A stretch of 64,000 bases of DNA from JAVBME01 sp031552765 (GTDB lineage: Bacteria; Bacillota; Negativicutes; Acidaminococcales; JAISLQ01): positions 1-64,000 of the forward strand of contig JAVBME010000008.1 in the NCBI GenBank assembly GCA_031552765.1. Reading direction: 5' to 3'. Each line of letters begins with the position of its first letter. Position 1 is the first letter of the stretch. Shown here piece after piece: positions 41,551 through 50,214 of the stretch. The translations under genes were made by a program, and so were the position numbers. Under the pieces are notes generated by a model. The model worked only from the letters and a program-made list of their open reading frames with translations, was not told the DNA's origin and ran no database searches.

Positions 41551-42066
41551 TTATTTATTCTCTGTAACCAGGAAACGGCATGTCCTAGCGCCGGTACACC
41601 AACAGTCGATCTCCTTTGCCGACCAGGAATTTTTGGTAAAAGATTCAAATAAAGCGGCAACAAATCCTTCGTCGTATATACATGTCTCATAGTCAAGCTC
41701 TGGCAATCCGGAACAATCTAAGTCTTCATCAATGGTCAAGACGACCTTTCCTTCTTGTTCGATTAAAGCTTCTTCAATACGCAAAATACCAATACCTTTA
41801 TTTTTTAGCATCGCTTGGGTTTTGCTGACAAAGTCATCGACTGTTTCTACCGGTTGGATATACTGCTCATAAAATTCCTTACCGGCTAATTTGCCGGCCT
41901 GGTAAAAGACTTTGTCTGTTTCTTCTGTGCCGAGCTTGTCTTCCAATACATCACGCAAAGTAAATTGCATAAGCCGGTATATGTCTAAATCGACATTGTT
42001 ACCCAGATATGGGCGTCCTTCATTTATGTCACCAAGTAAATCCCAGTGAAATTTATACTTTTTCAT
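41551..42066 (-). CDS. V4R domain protein
   Basis: 171 residues forming a single V4R (4-vinyl reductase) domain related to the HNOB fold. Features are FTLRDVLEDKLG, YQAGKLAGKEFYEQYI (about 57-72), the central ALIEQEGKVVLTIDEDLDCSG, and the C-terminal CWCTGARTCRF (about 157-167) with three cysteines. V4R domains bind small hydrophobic molecules, or a metal or cluster, in other proteins. Only 25 bases separate it from the diguanylate cyclase gene downstream, so a two-gene sensor/output unit is likely. Confidence 0.85.
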   Translation of the reverse strand: MKKYKFHWDLLGDINEGRPYLGNNVDLDIYRLMQFTLRDVLEDKLGTEETDKVFYQAGKLAGKEFYEQYIQPVETVDDFVSKTQAMLKNKGIGILRIEEALIEQEGKVVLTIDEDLDCSGLPELDYETCIYDEGFVAALFESFTKNSWSAKEIDCWCTGARTCRFLVTENK

Positions 42067-42170
42067 AAATATATCAAGCTCCTTTCTCTTGATATTGATT
42101 TTCTTTCTTTATATAAAATTTTACTACGTATAAAAACATTCGTCAAATTTATATACTTGTAAGGCTGTAA

Positions 42171-42204
42171 AAATGAAAAGAAGGTATACACCTTCTTTTC
42201 ATTT
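42171..42204 (-). terminator. Terminator overlapping the end of the pduL-like gene
   Basis: Perfect 14-bp arms (42171-42184 and 42191-42204) with a 6-base loop. The right arm covers the stop codon of the minus-strand gene ending at 42199. The stem is rich in A and T but long. Confidence 0.75.
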
Positions 42205-42777
42205 CAATATGATAATCTCGACTTCTTGATCATTTTGCGCCATACAGGCATTTGCTTCATCTGTGTCGATGTGAAATTCCGGTGCATATGTTGCTTTTGC
42301 TCTTACTAAAACATTATCAAAGGTCATGGCCCGTTCGCCTGGTATGCTGATTTTTACTATATCCTGGTCTTTTAAACCATACTTGCCAGCTGTTTCAAGG
42401 TCAAGGTGCAAGTGGCGAGCGGCTATTATAATACCCTCTTTCAACACTATTTCGCCTTTTGGCCCCACGATTTTAGCGCCGCTAGAATCGTTTAGATCAC
42501 CGGACTCTCGAACCGGCGGATTCAAGCCTAGGACGCGTGCGTCTGTTACAGCTAGTTCCACTTGAGTCTGCTTACGTACCGGACCTATGACACGTATGCC
42601 TTTCATTGTTGCTTTTTCTGTTACAAGGTCAATTTTTTCATCGGAGGCAAATTCCCCGGGTTGCCCCAGCTCTTTTACCTTATGCAGTTGATAACCAGCG
42701 CCGAAAAGAGTCTCCATGTCTTGTTGGCTCAGGTGGATGTGACGGTTGGAAACCCCAAGCTTTACTTTAAGTGACAT
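42199..42777 (-). CDS. PduL-like phosphotransacylase
   Basis: Converts acyl-CoA and phosphate to acyl phosphate and CoA. 192 residues from ATG 42777, which has GGGAGGG upstream; the frame runs back to 42837. It has the two PduL zinc-site blocks: VSNRHIHLS (about 9-17) and IAARHLHLD (about 121-129), plus GPVRKQTQVELAVTDA. No encapsulation peptide or microcompartment genes are seen, so it probably serves as a housekeeping acetate- or propionate-forming enzyme. It lies 28 bases after nfnB on the same strand, probably in one transcript. Confidence 0.88.
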   Translation of the reverse strand: MSLKVKLGVSNRHIHLSQQDMETLFGAGYQLHKVKELGQPGEFASDEKIDLVTEKATMKGIRVIGPVRKQTQVELAVTDARVLGLNPPVRESGDLNDSSGAKIVGPKGEIVLKEGIIIAARHLHLDLETAGKYGLKDQDIVKISIPGERAMTFDNVLVRAKATYAPEFHIDTDEANACMAQNDQEVEIIILK

Positions 42778-42805
42778 TTTGCTTCCCTCCCAATTTTTAA
42801 ATTTA

Positions 42806-44203
42806 TCAGTTGGTTTTCCTTTTTTGGATTTCTTCATGTATTGCAGTGGCAGCGGTTTTGCCGGCTCCCATGGCGGAAATTACAGTTGCAGCGCCTGTTA
42901 CGATGTCGCCACCGGCAAATACCCGGTCTTTGGTGGTTTTTCCTTGTTCATCGGCGACTATATTGCCACGCCTGTCTGTGTCCATACCTTCGGTGGTCGA
43001 CTGTACCAAGGGGTTTGGTCCTTGTCCAATAGCCATTACAACCATATCGACATCCAATATAAAGTTGGAGCCTTTTATTTCTACCGGGCTTCTTCTGCCG
43101 GAAGCATCCGGTTCGCCCAGTTCCATGGAAACGCACTCCATGCCTTTGACCCAGCCTTTTTCATCGCCCAAAATAGCCACCGGGTTAGTCAAAAGCCTGA
43201 GGACTATGCCTTCTTCTTTAGCGTGTTCTATTTCTTCAGCCCGGGCAGGCATTTCGTCTGCGGAGCGACGGTAAACTATGCTGACTTCTTCCGCTCCCAG
43301 CCTTTTTGAAGTGCGGGCGGCGTCCATGGCTACATTGCCAGCTCCCACCACAGCCACTTTTTTGCCGACATATACGGGAGTCGCCACTTGCGGGAATTTA
43401 TAAGCGCGCATAAGGTTGGCACGGGTCAAAAACTCATTGGCTGAATATACGCCATTGAGGTTTTCGCCCGGTATCTTCATGAAGTGTGGCAAACCAGCGC
43501 CTGTCCCGATAAATACCGCATCAAAACCTTCTTCTTCTAACAGTTCCGGAACGGTAAAAGTCCTGCCTATAACCATATTGGGTATTATTTTAACGCCCAG
43601 GTTTTTTAGCTGGTTTATTTCATGCTGCACTATTTCTTTGGGCAGGCGAAACTGCGGTATGCCATACATCAGTACGCCGCCGGGTTCATGAAGAGCTTCA
43701 AAAACTGTTACATCATAGCCCATACGCGCCAAGTCTCCGGCAGTAGTAAGGCCTGCCGGGCCACTGCCGACGATAGCGACCTTGCCGAGGTTTTTATCAT
43801 TTTTACTTGTCGCGGCTGTATCAAGATTGTGTTCGCGGGCATAATCGGCGACAAAGCGTTCCAGGCGGCCGATAGCCACTGGCTCGGCTTTGATGCCTAA
43901 AATACATTTCTTTTCGCACTGGCTCTCCTGTGGACAAACACGCCCGCACACTGCGGGTAGGCTGTTTTTCGATTTAAGGGTCGTTATGGCAGCTTGCATG
44001 TCTTTTTCTTTGAGATGTTTGATAAATTCAGGGATATCTACATTGACCGGACAGCCTTTCTGGCAAAGCGGGTTTTTACATTGCAGACAACGCTCCGCTT
44101 CCGCTATGGCTGTGGCCATATCATAACCTAATGCTACTTCTTCAAAATTTTTATTGCGTTCATTTGCCGGTTGTTCTGGCATATGGTGTCTACCTACAGG
44201 CAT
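42806..44203 (-). CDS. nfnB: NADH-dependent ferredoxin:NADP+ oxidoreductase, large subunit NfnB
   Basis: Large subunit of the electron-bifurcating transhydrogenase, homologous to the small subunit of glutamate synthase. It is 465 residues from ATG 44203, which is 8 bases from GGAGGT (an ATG at 44209 is too near it). Cluster Cys residues are in CLQCKNPLCQKGCPV (about 37-51) and CGRVCPQESQCEKKC. FAD- and NADP-binding motifs are GSGPAGLTTAGDLA and GAGNVAMDAART. The adjacent nfnA rather than gltB makes NfnB the better call than glutamate synthase. Confidence 0.9.
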   Translation of the reverse strand: MPVGRHHMPEQPANERNKNFEEVALGYDMATAIAEAERCLQCKNPLCQKGCPVNVDIPEFIKHLKEKDMQAAITTLKSKNSLPAVCGRVCPQESQCEKKCILGIKAEPVAIGRLERFVADYAREHNLDTAATSKNDKNLGKVAIVGSGPAGLTTAGDLARMGYDVTVFEALHEPGGVLMYGIPQFRLPKEIVQHEINQLKNLGVKIIPNMVIGRTFTVPELLEEEGFDAVFIGTGAGLPHFMKIPGENLNGVYSANEFLTRANLMRAYKFPQVATPVYVGKKVAVVGAGNVAMDAARTSKRLGAEEVSIVYRRSADEMPARAEEIEHAKEEGIVLRLLTNPVAILGDEKGWVKGMECVSMELGEPDASGRRSPVEIKGSNFILDVDMVVMAIGQGPNPLVQSTTEGMDTDRRGNIVADEQGKTTKDRVFAGGDIVTGAATVISAMGAGKTAATAIHEEIQKRKTN

Positions 44204-45030
44204 TTGCATTGACCTCCACAGCTGTATTCGAGGATTTCATGGCCTTTGTACATTTGCTGGCGCTGCATAAGGTTGGCAAAATCCACCTGGTGCGCGTCAA
44301 ACTCAGGGCCGTCCACACACACAAACTTGCTCTCCTCGCCTATCGTCACCCGGCAGCCTCCGCACATGCCTGTGCCATCCACCATTATGCTATTGAGGCT
44401 GGCCACCGTATGGGCGCCATAAGGCCTTGTTGTTTCGGCTACATTCCTCATCATTATGACAGGGCCTATAGCAAGTACCAACCCGGGCTTTACACCGGCG
44501 TCCAGAAGTTCTTTGAGCGGCTGGGTGACAAACCCTTTGTTGCCATAGCTTCCGTCATCTGTCGTTATATGCAGCTCATCGCTTACCGCGCGCATCCTGT
44601 CTTCAAAAATTATCAGGTCTTTATTTCGGGCGCCGATTATGGAAATTACCTTATTGCCGGCTTTTTTGAATTCGCGTGCAATTGGGTAAACAGGCGCGAC
44701 GCCTATTCCTCCGCCTACGCATATTACTGTGCCGAAGTTTTCTATATGAGAAGGTTGTCCTAACGGCCCCACCAGGTCGAGTATATCATCGCCTACTTTA
44801 AAATTGTTCCCCAAATGCTTTGTAGTGTTGCCGACTTCCTGGAAAACAATGGTGATAGTACCTTTTTCCCGGTCAAAATCGGCTATAGTAAGTGGTATAC
44901 GTTCACTATATTCGTCAGTGCGCAGTATAATAAACTGCCCGGCTTTACACTTTTTAGCAATCAGTGGGGCGTCTAATATATATTCTTTTACCCCAGGCGA
45001 AAATTCACTTGCCGCCAAAATTTTTGCCAC
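44194..45030 (-). CDS. nfnA: NADH-dependent ferredoxin:NADP+ oxidoreductase, small subunit NfnA
   Basis: FAD- and NAD-binding subunit of Nfn, of the ferredoxin-NADP reductase / dihydroorotate dehydrogenase electron-transfer type. 278 residues, with RIPLTIADFD (FAD), VCVGGGIGVAPVYPIAREF (NAD), a [2Fe-2S] region with CGGCRVTIG, and the C-terminal CGGQCKCL. GTG start 45030 with AGGGGG upstream. Together with NfnB it balances reduced ferredoxin, NADH and NADPH in anaerobes. A TATAAT box stands upstream. Confidence 0.9.
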   Translation of the reverse strand: MAKILAASEFSPGVKEYILDAPLIAKKCKAGQFIILRTDEYSERIPLTIADFDREKGTITIVFQEVGNTTKHLGNNFKVGDDILDLVGPLGQPSHIENFGTVICVGGGIGVAPVYPIAREFKKAGNKVISIIGARNKDLIIFEDRMRAVSDELHITTDDGSYGNKGFVTQPLKELLDAGVKPGLVLAIGPVIMMRNVAETTRPYGAHTVASLNSIMVDGTGMCGGCRVTIGEESKFVCVDGPEFDAHQVDFANLMQRQQMYKGHEILEYSCGGQCKCL

Positions 45031-45071
45031 TTTTGCATTCCCCCTTGCAAAAAAATCTAAACAATAAAAAT

Positions 45072-45100
45072 ATTATAACAGAAATTTCATGCCTTGTAAT
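45072..45100 (-). promoter_or_regulatory. Possible promoter of nfnAB
   Basis: Minus-strand TATAAT at 45077-45072 and ATTACA at 45100-45095 (17-base spacer). The -35 lies over the mtaD stop codon. The -10 is exact; the -35 matches four of six consensus bases. Confidence 0.5.
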
Positions 45101-46364
45101 TAGTTAGTTTTTTAGCGCGTATCTCAGTTTCGTACTTTACTTTTTCTTCGTCGATCGTCAGCAGGTTTCCGGCATTCAGTAATACTTTGCCATCTACTAT
45201 GACAGTGTCGACATCGGCGGATTGCGCTGAATATACCAACATCTGACACAAATCAAAACGTGGGTACCAGTGCGGTTTATCCATATTATAAAGAACGATG
45301 TCCGCCTTGGCCCCGACTGACAGGTTGCCGGTATTTTCAAGCCATACTGCTTTGGCGCCGTTTACTGTAGCCATTTCCAAAGCCTCTCGGGCGTTTACCA
45401 CCAAAGGATCGTTTGTTACGCCTTTATGCAGCATGGCGGCCAGGCGCATTTCCTCAAATAGATCAAGATTGTTGTTGCTGGATGCGCCGTCAGTGCCAAG
45501 ACCCACCACAACCCCGGCCTTAAGCATTTGCGGTACCGGTGCGACGCCGCTGGCCAGTTTCAGGTTGCTTTGAGGATTGTGCGCTACATTGACTTTCTTT
45601 TCTTGCATTATAGCTATTTCCTCATCAGTGGCGAACGTACAGTGGGCTGCAAGCGTAGGTCTGGTAAAAAGGCCGATGCTGTCCATATATGCTATCGGCG
45701 TTTTTCCGTGTTTTTCTAAACACTCGGCAACTTCGCCTTTAGTTTCGGACAGGTGTATGTGCATGTTTGCCCCGACTTCACCGGCCGCGTCAATGACCTT
45801 TTCCAGGAATTTTCTTGAGCAGGTATAAGGAGCATGCGGGCCAAACATAACAGTTATCCGTCCGTCCGCCTGCTTGTGCCATTGCTTGTAGAAGTTTTTA
45901 GCCTCAAGCAATGACTTGCCGTCGTTATTGTCGTCGCCGGTAAGGCCGCGGGCCAGGACTCCCCTTATGCTGGTTTCTTCTACTGCTTTTGCTACTTCAT
46001 CCATAAAAAAGTACATGTCGGCAAACGCGGTAGTGCCACTGCGCAGCATTTCCGCGATGGAAAGCATCGTGCCCCAGTAAACGTCTTCGGCGACAAGTTT
46101 TGCTTCGGCCGGCCATATTTTGTTTTGCAGCCAGTCCATAAGATTCATATCGTCGGCATAACTGCGAAAAAGCGTCATGGCGGCGTGTGTATGCGTATTG
46201 ACAAAGCCGGGAGCCGCCAGTTTATTTGTACCGTCAATAATATTGCTTACAGGAAAGTTTGACGGGATTTCTTTTTGAATAAATAAAATTCTATTTTCGC
46301 TGATACCGATGTTTACAACAGAGTTATCAAGCATATGCACATTCTTCACTAAAATATTTGCCAT
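45087..46364 (-). CDS. mtaD: 5-methylthioadenosine / S-adenosylhomocysteine deaminase
   Basis: Amidohydrolase-fold enzyme that deaminates MTA, SAH and often 5'-deoxyadenosine. 425 residues. Metal ligands are in GFVNTHTHAAMTLFRSYADD (about 54-73), the later His segments MHIHLSETKGEV (about 200) and AAHCTFATDEE, and the Asp in LGTDGASSNNNLDLFEEMR. It is the last gene of the salvage operon, one base after the aldolase. Having both a deaminase and a phosphorylase (MtnP) for MTA points to broad nucleoside clean-up. Confidence 0.9.
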   Translation of the reverse strand: MANILVKNVHMLDNSVVNIGISENRILFIQKEIPSNFPVSNIIDGTNKLAAPGFVNTHTHAAMTLFRSYADDMNLMDWLQNKIWPAEAKLVAEDVYWGTMLSIAEMLRSGTTAFADMYFFMDEVAKAVEETSIRGVLARGLTGDDNNDGKSLLEAKNFYKQWHKQADGRITVMFGPHAPYTCSRKFLEKVIDAAGEVGANMHIHLSETKGEVAECLEKHGKTPIAYMDSIGLFTRPTLAAHCTFATDEEIAIMQEKKVNVAHNPQSNLKLASGVAPVPQMLKAGVVVGLGTDGASSNNNLDLFEEMRLAAMLHKGVTNDPLVVNAREALEMATVNGAKAVWLENTGNLSVGAKADIVLYNMDKPHWYPRFDLCQMLVYSAQSADVDTVIVDGKVLLNAGNLLTIDEEKVKYETEIRAKKLTNYKA

Positions 46365-46365
46365 G

Positions 46366-47019
46366 TTAGTCCTCCACCAGTTGCCTTTTACAATAGTCGT
46401 TGAGATAAAACCCGCGTAAGATAGCTATATCTTCATCGTCCAAAGGGAAAACCGCGCCTAATTGTTTGGCTAAAATAAAAATCTTAGCTGTTTTCTCCAC
46501 TATATAGGCTACAGTTAGGGCTTCAGGCAGGTTTCTGCCACAAGCTACCGCCCCGTGCCGAGCCAAAAGAACGGCGTTTTTCCCGCCTAAAGCTTTGAGC
46601 GCCGCCGCCGCCAGTTCCGGCGTGCCGGGCAGGCTGTAGTCGCTAACGCTTACTTCGCCTCCCGCTATTTGCACGATATCTTCCATTATGGGAGGTATCG
46701 GCATTTGCGCTGCTGCGCAGGCCGAGGCGTATACGCTATGTGTATGCACGATCGCTCCGATATCCGGCCGGGCTTTATAAATAGCCAAATGCAGGGGAAG
46801 TTCGGAAGACGGCTTGTGTTTACTCTGGAGCATGTTCCCGCTATTGTCGACAAAAGAAATGTCATCGGCACATAAAGTATCATATGCGCGGCCGGACGGG
46901 GTTATGGCTATGCCTGCACCACTATAGCGGGCGCTTATATTGCCCCAACTGCCTTCTACAAGGTGGCTGGCGGCTACTTTTTTGCCCGTATCAACTATTT
47001 CCTGCGCTGTTTTTTGCAC
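46366..47019 (-). CDS. Class II aldolase, probable methylthioribulose-1-P / deoxyribulose-1-P aldolase
   Basis: 217 residues of the FucA-like zinc aldolase family. It has GNISARYS (about 25), the catalytic Glu in PSSELPLHLAIY (about 69), zinc ligands in VHTHSVYASA (about 91-100), and LARHGAVACG (about 150). MtnB (dehydratase) belongs to the same superfamily, but the PSSE and length match FucA-type aldolases, and no mtnC, mtnW, mtnX or mtnD is near. Between ahcY and mtaD, after mtnP-mtnA, it would split the ribulose phosphate to DHAP and an aldehyde. The substrate is inferred from context. Confidence 0.78.
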   Translation of the reverse strand: MQKTAQEIVDTGKKVAASHLVEGSWGNISARYSGAGIAITPSGRAYDTLCADDISFVDNSGNMLQSKHKPSSELPLHLAIYKARPDIGAIVHTHSVYASACAAAQMPIPPIMEDIVQIAGGEVSVSDYSLPGTPELAAAALKALGGKNAVLLARHGAVACGRNLPEALTVAYIVEKTAKIFILAKQLGAVFPLDDEDIAILRGFYLNDYCKRQLVED

Positions 47020-47028
47020 AAAAACCTC

Positions 47029-48276
47029 CTAGGCTTTTGCCATATATTCTTCCTGCGCTTTGGTCAGCTTGTCTAGATCCATGCCCATGGCGGAAAGTTT
47101 GATAAATGCTATCTTTTTGCTCAATTCATCAGGAAGGTTATAGACTTTGTTCTCAAGTTTCCCCTGGTTTTCTATAAGATAAATCATGGACAGCATCTGC
47201 ATGGCAAAAGACAGGTCCATTATTTCCGTGGGGTGTCCGTCGCCGCAGGTCAGATTGACCAGGCGCCCTTCGCCCAGGAGGTTGAGGCGGCGTCCGTCTT
47301 TCATGGTATAGGTCATGATGTTTTTTCTGGATTCAAAGGGTTCTTTTACACTCATAGCCGCCAGGTCGACTTTATTTATTTCTACATCAAAGTGACCGGA
47401 GTTGCTCAGGATTGCGCCATTTTTCATTACGGCGAAATGTTCTTTGGTGATGACGTCGCGGCAGCCGGTGACCGTGATGAATATATCGCCGAGTTTAGCG
47501 GCTTCCAGCATGGGCATGACGGCAAAGCCGTCAAAAACCGCCTCAATCGCTTTTATAGGATCGATTTCAGTTACTATCACATTGGCGCCAAGTCCTTTGG
47601 CCCGCATAGCCGCGCCCTTGCCGCACCAGCCGTAACCGGCAACGACCACATATTTACCGGCGATGGAAAGATTGGTAGTGCGCATGATACCATCCCAGGA
47701 AGACTGACCGGTACCGTAACGGTTGTCAAAAAGATACTTGCAGTAGGCGTCGTTGACCGCAATCATGGGAAACATCAGGTGACCGGTTTTTTCCAGTGCC
47801 CGCAGCCGGTGTACGCCGGTCGTAGTTTCTTCCGAACCGCCGATGACCTTGGCAGCCAGGGCGTTGCGCTCGCCGTGCAGTTGCGCGACCAGGTCGCCGC
47901 CATCGTCGATAATGAGGTCAGGCCTAATATCCAAAGCCCGGCTGATACATTCATCATATTCTTTTTCATTGCAGCCATAAGTTGCATATACTTTTATACC
48001 GGCATCGGCCAAGGCGGCAGCAACGTCATCCTGGGTAGACAGCGGATTGCTGCCGGTTATGGCGACATTAGCGCCGGCGTTTTGCAGTACTAGAGCCATA
48101 TAGGCGGTCTTGGCCTCGAGGTGGATGGTAACGACCATATTTTTACCGGCCAGCGGTTTGCTGGCGATAAAATCTTCCTCTATCTTTTTCATTACCGGCA
48201 TGTATTCCTTGACCCAGTTGATCTTCTGCCAGCCGGCCGGCGCCAGTGCTATATCTTTTATCATACTGTTTTTCAT
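47029..48276 (-). CDS. ahcY: Adenosylhomocysteinase
   Basis: Hydrolyses SAH to adenosine and homocysteine with bound NAD. 415 residues, the shorter clade seen in thermophiles and anaerobes. Features are MVVTIHLEAKTA (about 48-59), GGSEETTTGVHRL (about 151), and the Rossmann VVAGYGWCGKGAAMRAKGLGA (about 213). The ATG overlaps the mtnA stop (TGATG); the aldolase begins 9 bases after its own stop. Confidence 0.93.
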   Translation of the reverse strand: MKNSMIKDIALAPAGWQKINWVKEYMPVMKKIEEDFIASKPLAGKNMVVTIHLEAKTAYMALVLQNAGANVAITGSNPLSTQDDVAAALADAGIKVYATYGCNEKEYDECISRALDIRPDLIIDDGGDLVAQLHGERNALAAKVIGGSEETTTGVHRLRALEKTGHLMFPMIAVNDAYCKYLFDNRYGTGQSSWDGIMRTTNLSIAGKYVVVAGYGWCGKGAAMRAKGLGANVIVTEIDPIKAIEAVFDGFAVMPMLEAAKLGDIFITVTGCRDVITKEHFAVMKNGAILSNSGHFDVEINKVDLAAMSVKEPFESRKNIMTYTMKDGRRLNLLGEGRLVNLTCGDGHPTEIMDLSFAMQMLSMIYLIENQGKLENKVYNLPDELSKKIAFIKLSAMGMDLDKLTKAQEEYMAKA

Positions 48277-49364
48277 CAGTTTTCCTCCTGTGTTTTCAAT
48301 TGATTTTTTAAATTTGCTATTGATTGAATGTAAGGTTTCCGCAAAACCCCATGTTCGGTTATGATGGCCGCAATCAATTCGTGCGGCGTAACATCAAAAG
48401 CCGGGTTGTACACTACTACCCCCTCCGGCGCCGTTTGCTTGGAAGAGAAGCATGATACTTCACAGGCGGCTCTTTGTTCTATAGGTATATGACTACCGTC
48501 CGGTATGGCAAAATCTATTGTAGACACCGGGGCCGCGATGTACAGCGGTATGGAATGTTTCTCTGCCAGTACGGCCAGGGAATAAGTGCCTATCTTATTG
48601 GCGGTATCGCCATTTAGCGCTATGCGGTCAGCCCCTGTGACTATCGCCTGTACCAGGCCGTTTTTCATGGCCCAGCCGGCCATGCTATCGGTCAGGAGCG
48701 TAACTGGTATATTGTCCTGCATGAGTTCCCATGCTGTGATACGGGCGCCCTGCAAGAGCGGCCTTGTTTCGTCGGCATATACCATGGTTACTTTGTCTTG
48801 TCGGAAGGCTTCCCTGATAACGCCCAGCGCTGTGCCCCAGCCGCAGGTCGCCAGAGCTCCGGCGTTGCAGTGCGTAAGCACCGCTCCTTTGTCAGGCAGG
48901 AGCGCTGCGCCGTATTTGCCTATGCGCATATTGGCGGCGATATCTTCCTGGTATATCTTTACAGCTTCTTTTTCTAATATAGCCGTTATTTCTTCTGGTT
49001 TCAGTTCTTTATTGTTTAAGATGCTTTGCCAGAGCTTTTCCAGCGCCCAGCAAAGGTTTACCGCTGTGGGCCGGGAAGCGGCCAATTCAGATTTAGCTTT
49101 TTCCAGGTTGAGCCAAAAGTTTTCTTTATCTTGTAAACATTTAGCGGCTAAAACCAGGGCAAAAGCCGCAGCCGCGCCTATGGCGGGGGCTCCCCTCACT
49201 TCCAGCCGGCAAATAGCTTCTATGACCCTTTGATAAGTCAGGCATTCGATAAATTCCTGATTTAAAGGAAGTTTTGTCTGGTCGAGTATGAGGAGGCGGT
49301 CGCCTTGCCAGTTCATTGTTTGCATATGTATCGTACCAATCCCGTCAAATTTTAAAACCGCCAA
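48276..49364 (-). CDS. mtnA: Methylthioribose-1-phosphate isomerase
   Basis: Converts 5-methylthioribose-1-phosphate (or 5-deoxyribose-1-phosphate) to the ribulose form. 362 residues, with EVRGAPAIGAAAAFA (about 53), the catalytic Cys in LTHCNAGALATCGWGTALG (about 162), and the Asp in GADRIALNGDTANKIGTY (about 242). The TTG start at 49364 overlaps mtnP by 20 bases; ATG 49325 is an alternative but would shorten the normal N-terminus. Confidence 0.93.
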   Translation of the reverse strand: MAVLKFDGIGTIHMQTMNWQGDRLLILDQTKLPLNQEFIECLTYQRVIEAICRLEVRGAPAIGAAAAFALVLAAKCLQDKENFWLNLEKAKSELAASRPTAVNLCWALEKLWQSILNNKELKPEEITAILEKEAVKIYQEDIAANMRIGKYGAALLPDKGAVLTHCNAGALATCGWGTALGVIREAFRQDKVTMVYADETRPLLQGARITAWELMQDNIPVTLLTDSMAGWAMKNGLVQAIVTGADRIALNGDTANKIGTYSLAVLAEKHSIPLYIAAPVSTIDFAIPDGSHIPIEQRAACEVSCFSSKQTAPEGVVVYNPAFDVTPHELIAAIITEHGVLRKPYIQSIANLKNQLKTQEEN

Positions 49365-50142
49365 ACTCCGCTAAAGCATGTTGGCACTCACAGTCAAGAG
49401 GCTCTTGCACTATCTTCGCCAGCGCTTTTTGTAAGAACGGGATGAGTTTGTCATTAGTTTCCCGCATACAGTCATAAACTTCTTTATGGGTAAGTTTGTG
49501 CGGTGAAACGCCGGCCGCCAGGTTAGTGACTAAAGAAAAAGAGGCATAGCAAATTTCCGCTTCCCTGGCCAAAATGCTTTCCGGTACGCTGGTCATGCCT
49601 ACTATGTCCCCACCCAGTTGCCGGTACATTTTTATTTCGGCGGCGGTTTCAAAGCGCGGGCCTTCCGTACATACATACACCCCGCCCAGATGGGCCGCAA
49701 GCTGGGTACTCTTTGCGCAGTCAAAAAGAATGCCGCTCAAATGCAGGCAATAAGGCGAGCTCACATCTACATGTACTACTTTACCGTCTTTTCCGTCAAA
49801 AAACGTTTGGGAACGTCCTTTGGTAAAATCGAGCAATTGATCGGGTATTACAAGGTCGCCTACCCGCATCTCTTTATTTAAAGAGCCGACCGCAGTACTT
49901 GCGATGATATGTTTAACACCCAGTTTTTTTAACGCCCAAATGTTGGCGTGGTAATTTATTTTATGCGGCGGCACACTGTGTTTTTTCCCATGGCGCGGCA
50001 TGAATATGATTTTTTTCGTATTCAGCTCACCGTGAAAATAGCTGACTTCACCATAAGGGGTAGCTATTTCCGCTTCGCCGGTTTTCTCCAGCATATCCGG
50101 CGAATAAAGGCCACTGCCGCCGATAACAGCCATTTCAAACAT
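49345..50142 (-). CDS. mtnP: S-methyl-5'-thioadenosine phosphorylase
   Basis: Phosphorolysis of MTA to adenine and 5-methylthioribose-1-phosphate. 265 residues, with IGGSGLYSPDML (about 8), FMPRHGKKHSVPPHKINYHANIWALK (in part, about 51-70), ASTAVGSLNKEM and EGPRFETAAEIKMYRQLGGDIVGMT (in part). First gene of the salvage operon, with GGAGAGGA before the ATG. Release of MTR-1-P feeds MtnA directly, so no kinase is needed. Confidence 0.93.
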   Translation of the reverse strand: MFEMAVIGGSGLYSPDMLEKTGEAEIATPYGEVSYFHGELNTKKIIFMPRHGKKHSVPPHKINYHANIWALKKLGVKHIIASTAVGSLNKEMRVGDLVIPDQLLDFTKGRSQTFFDGKDGKVVHVDVSSPYCLHLSGILFDCAKSTQLAAHLGGVYVCTEGPRFETAAEIKMYRQLGGDIVGMTSVPESILAREAEICYASFSLVTNLAAGVSPHKLTHKEVYDCMRETNDKLIPFLQKALAKIVQEPLDCECQHALAEFGGFKI

Positions 50143-50186
50143 TGAAAATCCTCTCCTATCGCTTTATCTATTAATTTTAACACATA

Positions 50187-50214
50187 ATCAAAAAGGACGG
50201 TATAAATCCGCCCT
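50187..50214 (-). terminator. Terminator after surE
   Basis: Minus strand stem AGGGCGG (50214-50208) with CCGTCCT (50200-50194), one G-T pair and a 7-base loop, followed by T residues. It overlaps the surE stop codon. Confidence 0.7.

Noticed and set aside
42806..44203. Calling this gene glutamate synthase small subunit (gltD/gltA)
   Set aside because: No large subunit gltB is adjacent, and the neighbouring gene encodes the NfnA-type FAD/NAD/[2Fe-2S] subunit. NfnB fits better.
46366..47019. Calling the class II aldolase-family gene MtnB (methylthioribulose-1-P dehydratase)
   Set aside because: The PSSE catalytic block and length resemble FucA-type aldolases, and the enzymes that would follow MtnB are missing nearby. 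The alternative is kept as possible, not preferred.
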